A model generated the notes under the pieces. The model was not told where the DNA came from and did no database searches. It saw only the letters and a list, made by a program, of their open reading frames with translations. Shown piece by piece: positions 1-4,759 of a stretch of 7,035 bases of DNA. Source of the DNA: an uncultured Clostridiaceae bacterium (GTDB lineage: Bacteria; Bacillota; Clostridia; Lachnospirales; Lachnospiraceae); assembly GCA_949841235.1 (NCBI GenBank), contig CATKZA010000091.1, positions 1-7,035 on the forward strand, given 5' to 3'. Both the position numbers and the translations under genes were made by a program. Position 1 is the first letter of the stretch. The number at the start of each line of letters is the position of its first letter.

Positions 1-1682
1 AGCTGCAGAAGTCAGTGAATGAGGGATTGGCTTACAGTAAGGAGAAGAATAAGGAGACGGGAAAGTATAAGATGCAGGGGGCCGCAGTGTGCGTGGACAA
101 CACCTCCAACTACGTGGTTGCCATTGTGGGGGGGAGGGGAACCAAGGACCCATATAACAGGGCATACCTGGCGGCGAGGCAGTCGGGGAGCTCCATCAAG
201 CCTCTGATTGATTATGCCCCGGGATTTGAATCCGGAAAGTTTTCCCCTGCCACGATGATGACGGACAAAGCCATTGCCAACGGGCCGAAAAATTCCGGGG
301 GCGGCTACCGGGGCAGCGTGCGCATCAGGGAGGCGGTTGCCAGGTCAATCAATACCATAGCATGGCAGGTGCTGGATACCATTACCCCCAAGTATGGCCT
401 TAGTTTTCTGGACAAGATGAAGTTTCATAACCTGAGCTATATTGACAATGACAATCTGGCCCTCTCCCTTGGCGGATTCACCCAGGGGGTGCGGGTGGTG
501 GATATGGCGAAGGGATATTCTACCTTGGCCAATGGAGGCAGCTATAGCGACAAGACTTGCATCCGCAAGATCGAGCATGTGTCTGATGGCACGGTGTACA
601 AGCATTCGGAGGAGACCAGGCAGGTTTATTCGGAGGATGCGGCATGGCTGATGACCGATGTTCTGAAGGGAGTGTTCCGGGAATCCTATGGCACGGGGCA
701 CAGGCTGCAGATGGAAAACAAACAGATTTGCGCAGGCAAGACAGGGACGGCCAATTCCGGAAAGGATGTCTGGTTCTGCGGCTATACCAAATATTATACT
801 ACCGTGGTGTGGGCGGGATATGACACGCCCAGAGCCATGCCGGGAGCCACGGGTGCATCCGTGACGGGCGGCATCTGGAAAAAATATATGGACACCATCC
901 ATAAGAAATTGGAGCCTTTGGATTTCGATGTGCCGAACACGATTTGCCTTGCCGGCTATAAATCTGACGGAACGATTCAGAAGGGTACGGAGACGGCAGG
1001 TACCAGCAAGCGGACAGGGGGGAAGGATTATTTCTCCACGCTGATCTTAGCGGAAAAGGCGGATTATGCGTCGAATCTTGAAGAGAAGAATTATGAAAAG
1101 ACGGTGAAGAAATTATTGCGCAAGTTCGAGGCCATGACGCTGAAGAGTTTGGAAGATTATGTGGAGTTCCGGGATACCTATGAGGAACTCAGGGATATGA
1201 TTTCCGCCATAGAGGATGACAAGGTGAGGAAGTCCTATGCCGCCAGGGCCAAAGATAAATATTCTACGCTCAAGGAAGATGCCGTGGACTGGAAGAAGGC
1301 AGAGGTTGCTTACTACGAGGCAAGACAGGCAGAGAATGCCCTGATTGCCAGGAAGCAGGCAGAGGCATCCAGGAGGGAGAGACAGAATACATTGCGAAAG
1401 AGCCGGGTCAAGGCGGCAAAGGCTCGGATTCGGGTATTGCGCACTTACAAGAAGCAGCCGTCGAATATGGAACAACTGATTGCAAAGGCAAAGAAAGCAC
1501 TGGATGCTTGCAAGGGTTACGGTGAATATTCGTCATTGCTGAAAGCGTATAAAAAGAATGTGGCATATATCCGGGGGTTGGGGGATCATCCGTCCAAGTC
1601 AAATGATTCATCGATTGCCCCGGCCACATCAGTACAGCCAATGCAGACGCCTCAGCCCACCATGAATCCTGTAGAGCAATAG
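1..1682 (+). CDS. Class A penicillin-binding protein, C-terminal part (transpeptidase domain plus helical tail), 5' truncated by window
   Basis: This is a peptidoglycan cross-linking enzyme acting outside the membrane: the DD-transpeptidase acylates an active-site serine with a donor stem peptide. The frame is open from base 3 with no start, so the gene begins upstream; the GTG at 15 is internal because it would cut into the domain. All three penicillin-binding motifs are visible: SSIK at 189-200 (in the context RQSGSSIKP, where the family usually has RQPGSSFKP), SIN at 345-353 and KTGT at 738-749. The closing TGGIWKKYM segment follows at about 864-890. After the domain come about 220 further residues: a Gly/Thr-rich linker, a long charged Lys/Glu/Arg/Ala-rich region that looks helical or coiled-coil, and a Pro/Gln/Thr-rich end. 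The N-terminal membrane anchor and GT51 glycosyltransferase domain are expected upstream; I infer class A from the GGRG...YNRA stretch before SSIK. The active site looks intact. Confidence 0.93.
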   Translation, partial: LQKSVNEGLAYSKEKNKETGKYKMQGAAVCVDNTSNYVVAIVGGRGTKDPYNRAYLAARQSGSSIKPLIDYAPGFESGKFSPATMMTDKAIANGPKNSGGGYRGSVRIREAVARSINTIAWQVLDTITPKYGLSFLDKMKFHNLSYIDNDNLALSLGGFTQGVRVVDMAKGYSTLANGGSYSDKTCIRKIEHVSDGTVYKHSEETRQVYSEDAAWLMTDVLKGVFRESYGTGHRLQMENKQICAGKTGTANSGKDVWFCGYTKYYTTVVWAGYDTPRAMPGATGASVTGGIWKKYMDTIHKKLEPLDFDVPNTICLAGYKSDGTIQKGTETAGTSKRTGGKDYFSTLILAEKADYASNLEEKNYEKTVKKLLRKFEAMTLKSLEDYVEFRDTYEELRDMISAIEDDKVRKSYAARAKDKYSTLKEDAVDWKKAEVAYYEARQAENALIARKQAEASRRERQNTLRKSRVKAAKARIRVLRTYKKQPSNMEQLIAKAKKALDACKGYGEYSSLLKAYKKNVAYIRGLGDHPSKSNDSSIAPATSVQPMQTPQPTMNPVEQ

Positions 1683-1688
1683 GACGGT

Positions 1689-1694
1689 AGAGGA
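1689..1694 (+). promoter_or_regulatory. Ribosome binding site supporting the GTG start at 1703
   Basis: AGAGGA lies 8 bases before the GTG at 1703, just after the PBP stop codon. It is the best Shine-Dalgarno match for the small membrane protein. The in-frame ATGs at 1763 and 1772 have poorer sites: for 1772 the purine run abuts the start codon with no spacing. Confidence 0.45.
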
Positions 1695-1702
1695 AAATAG
1701 TT

Positions 1703-2092
1703 GTGTCTGGGAGTGGCTGCGGATGCGTTGCGATAAAAGCACATGCCGGCAGGTTCGGGGACATGAGGAGAATGGAGGAACAGGTGAAGCAGAAACGTAC
1801 AATAAAAGCGGGGAAGGAGCCTCTTTCCCGGGAAGAAAAATTAAATCAGTATGGAAGCATTGGCAGATGGTTTCAGACCATTTGCTTTATCCATGTGCCC
1901 GTGGTGGGATTTATATATATGCTGGTGCTGGCAATCAGGAAGAGCACTCCTCCGGTCAAGAAAGATTTTGCCAAGGCATATCTCCTCTATCGGATTTTGG
2001 TGCTTCTATTGGCTGTGGCTCTATTGTTCGTACTCTATCGGATTGGCTTGGATCTGATTGACGGGCTGCTAAGTTTTGCCAAGATGAAATGA
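1703..2092 (+). CDS. Small hypothetical membrane protein, two predicted transmembrane segments
   Basis: I do not recognise a named family. From the GTG start the product is 129 residues. Residues 1-23 are compositionally odd (Gly/Cys/Ala-rich) and may be untranslated; ATGs at 1763 (residue 21) and 1772 (residue 24, MEEQVKQ) are credible alternative starts. From residue 24 the chain looks real: a basic N-terminal segment, a hydrophobic helix at about 58-78 (FIHVPVVGFIYMLVLAI), a short Lys/Pro loop (RKSTPPVKKDFAKAY), a second strongly hydrophobic helix at about 94-117 and a short Lys tail. The hairpin topology has positive charges before, between and after the helices. It starts 20 bases after the PBP stop, so it is probably co-transcribed with it, which fits an envelope role, but no enzymatic motif is visible. 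The downstream gene is 162 bases away behind a hairpin array, so this gene probably belongs to the PBP unit. Confidence 0.7.
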   Translation: MSGSGCGCVAIKAHAGRFGDMRRMEEQVKQKRTIKAGKEPLSREEKLNQYGSIGRWFQTICFIHVPVVGFIYMLVLAIRKSTPPVKKDFAKAYLLYRILVLLLAVALLFVLYRIGLDLIDGLLSFAKMK

Positions 2093-2093
2093 T

Positions 2094-2138
2094 GGTCAGT
2101 AAATGTGCAGACAGGTCTGCGCATTTACTGCGCTGACC
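2094..2138 (+). repeat. Hairpin 1: 14-bp stem with 4-base loop, plus outer 4-bp stem
   Basis: AGTAAATGTGCAGA (2098-2111) pairs with TCTGCGCATTTACT (2116-2129) around the loop CAGG, with one T.G wobble. Outside it GGTC (2094-2097) pairs with GACC (2135-2138) across a 5-base bulge at 2130-2134. It begins 2 bases after the stop of the membrane protein gene. No T-tract follows, so it is a poor intrinsic terminator, although it could protect a transcript 3' end. Confidence 0.85.
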
Positions 2139-2160
2139 GTACGAAAACGTGGTGGGTGTG

Positions 2161-2205
2161 GGCATCCGACCCATCGCCGCAGGCGAGTTTGGATGGTCGG
2201 ATGCC
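2161..2205 (+). repeat. Hairpin 2: 10-bp plus 4-bp stem with one bulged C
   Basis: GGCATCCGAC (2161-2170) pairs perfectly with GTCGGATGCC (2196-2205). After a single bulged C at 2171, CATC (2172-2175) pairs with GATG (2192-2195). The 16-base loop contains a possible short GCC/GGC pair. Confidence 0.85.
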
Positions 2206-2236
2206 GTAACAATTCAGGGGGTGTCTGAATTGTTAC
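2206..2236 (+). repeat. Hairpin 3: perfect 12-bp inverted repeat
   Basis: GTAACAATTCAG (2206-2217) and CTGAATTGTTAC (2225-2236) are exact reverse complements around the 7-base loop GGGGTGT. It directly abuts hairpin 2 and ends 7 bases before the ribosome binding site of the LRR gene, so its folding could in principle affect initiation there. An operator reading is possible, but the 7-base spacer and the neighbouring hairpins favour an RNA or repeat explanation. Confidence 0.9.
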
Positions 2237-2243
2237 GATGGTC

Positions 2244-2249
2244 AGGAGG
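2244..2249 (+). promoter_or_regulatory. Strong ribosome binding site for the start at 2255
   Basis: AGGAGG, followed by T, sits 5 bases before the ATG at 2255 and is the best Shine-Dalgarno sequence in the window. It is the main reason for choosing 2255 over the in-frame ATG at 2384, which has only GGCGG nearby with almost no spacing. It lies between hairpins 3 and 4. Confidence 0.7.
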
Positions 2250-2254
2250 TAGGA

Positions 2255-3439
2255 ATGGGACAGTGGTATTGGTATCAAAGAGTTGAAGTTTCACGAACGC
2301 CTGACAGAACCAGGCGAAGTGAAACTAAGCCAACTCCACGGATTGTTGATGTCGGCAAAGCCCACATTGCCGCCTGTGGCGGCATGGCTGAAAGGGTGAG
2401 GATTCTTCGGGTGTTTGGCCGGGAATCTCAGGTGGTTTTGCCCCAAAGGATTGCCGCCGGCGTGGTGGCAGAGATTGGGGATTACTGTTTTTCTGAGAAA
2501 GAGCCGCAGGGGGATTATGGGATTTGTTCAGATAAAGAATATTTTGAGGGGAAAGATGGCATTTCGGAAGTGGATGACCAAGGGGAATCCTTGCAGGATA
2601 TTGATGAGGGAAGGATGCAGGATCAGCAGAAATCTTTTCGGGATCAGGCTTTTGCCCGGATGTGCCGGCGGGAGGGCATGCATTCCCTGTCGGGGAAGAA
2701 TGTCACCGGGGTGGAACTGCCGGATTCCATTAAGAAGATAGGGAACTTTGCCTTTTACCAATGCCGGGAATTAGAGAAGATCGTTTTGGGGATGGGAGAG
2801 ATGGAGGTTGGCAGTGATGCTTTTATGAACTGCCGCCATCTCTCGTCTTTTTATTTCCGGGGCAGTCCGGGGCAGGGCTGCTGCCTGAAGCAGATACTGG
2901 CTCAGCGCAGCGGGGAGACTGCAGTTTATTTCACGGAGGGGGATCAGGTTCGGGCGGCGTTATTATACCCGGAGTATTCTGAGCATTATGATCTGATTGG
3001 GCCGGCTCATATTTTTGAATTGAACATCCAGGGGGAGGGGTTTCGGGCCAGGCAGTGCTTTCAGAATGGCAAGGTGGATTTCGGGGCATATGACAGGATA
3101 TTTTCCATGGAATGGGGGGAGGAGAGCGCGGACACTCTCTGCCGCATGGCTTGCTTCCGCTTGCAGTTCCCATGGGGACTTCAGGAGAGGGAGCGGGCAT
3201 TATACCAGACGTATGTATCTGAGAATATAGACTCGGCTTGCGAGATGCTGGTAAAGGATAGGAATCTTTCCGGGATCCAGGCGTTGCACGATTGGGGATT
3301 AATGAAGCCAGATTCCTTGCGGGGCTGTCTGGAGCGGGCGGTGCGGGCAAACTGGACGGAGGGAGTGCGTCAGATGCTCTCTCTGGGCGAAGAGGATGGA
3401 CGAGGGGGTGGGGATGCGTATGCGTTCGAAGACTTGTGA
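2255..3439 (+). CDS. Leucine-rich repeat protein (LRR_5/BspA type), first gene of the LRR-VWA-MoxR cluster
   Basis: This 394-residue protein is probably cytosolic: no signal peptide or membrane segment is visible. LRR_5-like segments appear at residues 49-80 (RVFGRESQVVLP through EIGDYCFS) and 148-203 (NVTGVELPDSIKKIGNFAFYQC, then a repeat with GSDAFMNCRHLSSFYFRG). A charged Asp/Glu/Gln-rich linker (about 81-127) separates them. The C-terminal half (about 210-380) is a mixed domain I cannot name, ending in helical pairs (SACEMLVKDRNLSGIQALHDWG and RAVRANWTEGVRQMLSLG) reminiscent of ankyrin-like helices. The solenoid suggests protein binding, plausibly substrate recognition for the VWA/MoxR pair; that is inference. 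The start at 2255 follows from the AGGAGG site, but residues 1-43 fall in hairpin-rich DNA and do not resemble the family, so ATG 2384 (residue 44) may be the ancestral start. The 3' end overlaps the VWA-like gene by 44 bases, suggesting translational coupling. Confidence 0.82.
   Translation: MGQWYWYQRVEVSRTPDRTRRSETKPTPRIVDVGKAHIAACGGMAERVRILRVFGRESQVVLPQRIAAGVVAEIGDYCFSEKEPQGDYGICSDKEYFEGKDGISEVDDQGESLQDIDEGRMQDQQKSFRDQAFARMCRREGMHSLSGKNVTGVELPDSIKKIGNFAFYQCRELEKIVLGMGEMEVGSDAFMNCRHLSSFYFRGSPGQGCCLKQILAQRSGETAVYFTEGDQVRAALLYPEYSEHYDLIGPAHIFELNIQGEGFRARQCFQNGKVDFGAYDRIFSMEWGEESADTLCRMACFRLQFPWGLQERERALYQTYVSENIDSACEMLVKDRNLSGIQALHDWGLMKPDSLRGCLERAVRANWTEGVRQMLSLGEEDGRGGGDAYAFEDL
2280..2336 (+). 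repeat. Hairpin 4: three-tier stem-loop inside the 5' end of the LRR reading frame
   Basis: Three nested helices can be read: GAGTTG (2280-2285) with CAACTC (2331-2336), AGTTTCAC (2287-2294) with GTGAAACT (2319-2326), and CGCCTG (2298-2303) with CAGGCG (2311-2316), closed by the loop ACAGAAC. The inner two are separated by a GAA/AA internal loop. Twenty base pairs in 57 bases within a supposed coding region is striking and suggests selection on RNA structure. Confidence 0.85.
2365..2386 (+). repeat. Hairpin 5: GC-rich 6-bp stem with 3-base loop, adjoining an in-frame ATG
   Basis: GCCGCC (2369-2374) pairs with GGCGGC (2378-2383) around TGT. Outside a bulged T at 2368, CAT (2365-2367) can pair with the in-frame ATG at 2384-2386, placing that possible start codon of the LRR gene inside the stem. 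Confidence 0.65.
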
Positions 3440-4739
3440 GGCTTCCCAGACGTTCTGGGAGGAGGAGATGTCAGGGAAGATTCTGGCATTTCTGCGGGAG
3501 GAAATCTATCTGGAACTGCCTTTTCTGAATATTGCCCTCTCTGTGCTGGTGCCAAAGGCTGATGCCAGATTGCAGACCTTTGCCACGGAGGGAGAGCATT
3601 TGTATTATTCCCCGGAGCAGATTCTCCGAGTGTTTCCGAAAAACTCCGGGTATCTTGACCGGGCGTATCTCCACACGGTTCTCCACTGCATTTTTTCCCA
3701 TCTTTGGATCGGGGGGCAGCGGCAGAGGGATTTGTGGGGGATTGCCTGCGATATTGCGGTGGAGCATACCATCGACAGCATGGATAAGAATTGTACCAAG
3801 CGGATTCTCACCTTTCTGCGAAAGGAGGTATACCGGGAACTGGAGGAGCAGGGGGTGGGGATTTCCGCTCCCCAGGTATACCGCTATCTTAAGGAAAAGG
3901 ATGGGGAGCAGATACAGCAGATCGGGAGGGAGTTCTTTGTGGATGACCATGTGTTCTGGCCGAAGGAGGAGCAGGGACAGATGCCCATGAGCCAGATGCA
4001 GAGGAAGTGGAGCCAGGTGGCAAGGCAGACCAGAATGGAGCAGAAGCGCCGGGGGGAGGAAGATGGCCAGGGGGAAGGGCTTCTTGCCAGACAGCTGAAG
4101 GTGCAGAGGAGCAGAAGGAATTATCGGGATTTCCTGCGGAAGTTTGCGGTGCTTCGGGAGGAGGTTCACTGCGATGAGGATGCCTTTGACCTGACGTTCT
4201 ATACCTATGGACTGCACCTCTACGGAAACATGCCTCTGGTGGAGCCTCTGGAGAGCCGGGAGATTCGCAAGATTCGGGATTTCGTGGTGGTGGTGGATAC
4301 CAGTTATTCCACCAATGGCGGGCTGGTGAAGAATTTTCTGAGGGAGACTTTTCAGATATTGAGGCAGGAGGACAGTTTTTTCCACCGATGCCGCATTCAT
4401 GTGATCCAGTGCGATGAGAAGGTGCGGCGGGATACGGTGATAGAGAGCGAGGGGGAGCTGGATGGACTGTTTCAGGATTTTGAGATCGTGGGGGGAGGAA
4501 ATACGGATTTCCGGCCCGCCTTTGCCTATGTGGAGGAACTTTTGGAGCAGGGGGAGTTCGGACAATTATGCGGCCTGCTGTATTTCACCGATGGGAAGGG
4601 AATCTATCCGAAAAAGAAACCATCATATAAGACGGCCTTTCTCTTTCTGGAGGAGTATGAGGAGGAGAAGGTGCCGGCGTGGGCCATGAGGCTGCAGCTG
4701 GAGCGGGAAGAATTAGAAGAGCCAGAGGAAAGACGATAA
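3396..4739 (+). CDS. VWA-like domain protein with DUF2201 N-terminal domain (metallopeptidase-like, altered motif)
   Basis: This is a 447-residue cytosolic protein from the first ATG. Residues about 26-180 match the DUF2201_N metallopeptidase-like fold: an amphipathic helix (GKILAFLREEIYLELPFLN), then H93-T-V-L-H97, where classical members have HExxH, then CDIAVEHTID. The Glu-to-Thr change predicts no peptidase activity. A charged linker (about 190-240) leads to a VWA-like domain with an apparently intact metal site: D301-T-S-Y-S305 (DxSxS), GGGNTD at 367-371 and FTDGKG at 397-402. VWA partners of MoxR ATPases usually bind substrate or metal while the ATPase remodels it. The start is uncertain: ATG 3396 overlaps the LRR gene; ATG 3414 (residue 7) has a GAGGGGG run 5 bases upstream; ATG 3468 (residue 25, MSGKIL) has GGGAGGAGG just before it and would lie after the LRR stop. 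The MoxR gene begins 20 bases downstream. Confidence 0.88.
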   Translation: MDEGVGMRMRSKTCEASQTFWEEEMSGKILAFLREEIYLELPFLNIALSVLVPKADARLQTFATEGEHLYYSPEQILRVFPKNSGYLDRAYLHTVLHCIFSHLWIGGQRQRDLWGIACDIAVEHTIDSMDKNCTKRILTFLRKEVYRELEEQGVGISAPQVYRYLKEKDGEQIQQIGREFFVDDHVFWPKEEQGQMPMSQMQRKWSQVARQTRMEQKRRGEEDGQGEGLLARQLKVQRSRRNYRDFLRKFAVLREEVHCDEDAFDLTFYTYGLHLYGNMPLVEPLESREIRKIRDFVVVVDTSYSTNGGLVKNFLRETFQILRQEDSFFHRCRIHVIQCDEKVRRDTVIESEGELDGLFQDFEIVGGGNTDFRPAFAYVEELLEQGEFGQLCGLLYFTDGKGIYPKKKPSYKTAFLFLEEYEEEKVPAWAMRLQLEREELEEPEERR

Positions 4740-4748
4740 TCATAGAAT

Positions 4749-4753
4749 GGGGA
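4749..4753 (+). promoter_or_regulatory. Ribosome binding site supporting ATG 4760 of the MoxR gene
   Basis: GGGGA lies 6 bases before the ATG at 4760. It supports this start over an in-frame ATG at 4679 that would overlap the VWA-like gene by 61 bases and add 27 Arg/Gly/Ala-rich residues unlike the family. Confidence 0.5.
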
Positions 4754-4759
4754 ATCAGA

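Larger units (their letters stand above)
2094..2386 (+). other. Array of five hairpins: candidate structured RNA or small repeat element spanning the LRR gene start
   Basis: Nearly 300 bases hold five inverted repeats in close order: 2094-2138, 2161-2205, 2206-2236, 2280-2336 and 2365-2386. The second and third abut with no base between them (2205/2206), as coaxially stacked helices in a folded RNA would. None is followed by a T-run, so they do not look like intrinsic terminators. The last two lie inside the open reading frame beginning at 2255, and the first 43 residues of that frame do not resemble the LRR family, so this DNA may be better explained as RNA-encoding than protein-encoding. 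I could not assign it to a known class. Possibilities are a lone mobile-element RNA (HEARO/omega-RNA-like or a group II intron remnant), a MITE-like repeat, or a cis-regulatory leader. No transposase, IscB, reverse transcriptase or domain V-like hairpin is visible beside it. The strand of any transcript is assumed from its neighbours. Confidence 0.5.

Noticed and set aside
128..138. G-run (seven Gs, then A and four Gs) as a possible phase-variation slippage tract in the PBP gene
   Set aside because: The run is short, lies in a conserved VGGRG stretch of a probably important enzyme, and similar G-runs occur throughout this G-rich strand.
345..902. Minus-strand open frames opposite the PBP (345-902) and MoxR (5138-5623, 5505-5987) genes
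   Set aside because: They are antisense shadows with low-complexity His/Pro-rich translations and no domain; the opposite frames carry intact catalytic motifs.
2094..2138. Intrinsic terminator after the small membrane protein gene
   Set aside because: The stem is strong, but no T-tract follows (the next bases are GTACGAAAACG), so it does not fit a Rho-independent terminator.
2094..2386. CRISPR array, T-box or group II intron call for the hairpin region
   Set aside because: There are no regularly spaced direct repeats, no T-box sequence, and no domain V-like hairpin or reverse transcriptase in the window. These are kept only as hypotheses for a database search, not as annotations.
3471..4565. 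Long open frame on the minus strand (about 364 codons) opposite the VWA-like gene
   Set aside because: Its translation is rich in His, Pro, Leu and Ile without any recognisable domain, as expected from the complement of a G-rich Glu/Arg/Gln-rich coding strand. The + strand protein has clear VWA motifs.
4679..4759. Upstream in-frame ATG at 4679 as the MoxR start
   Set aside because: It would overlap the VWA-like gene by 61 bases, lacks a convincing ribosome binding site and adds unrelated Arg/Gly/Ala-rich residues. ATG 4760 fits better.
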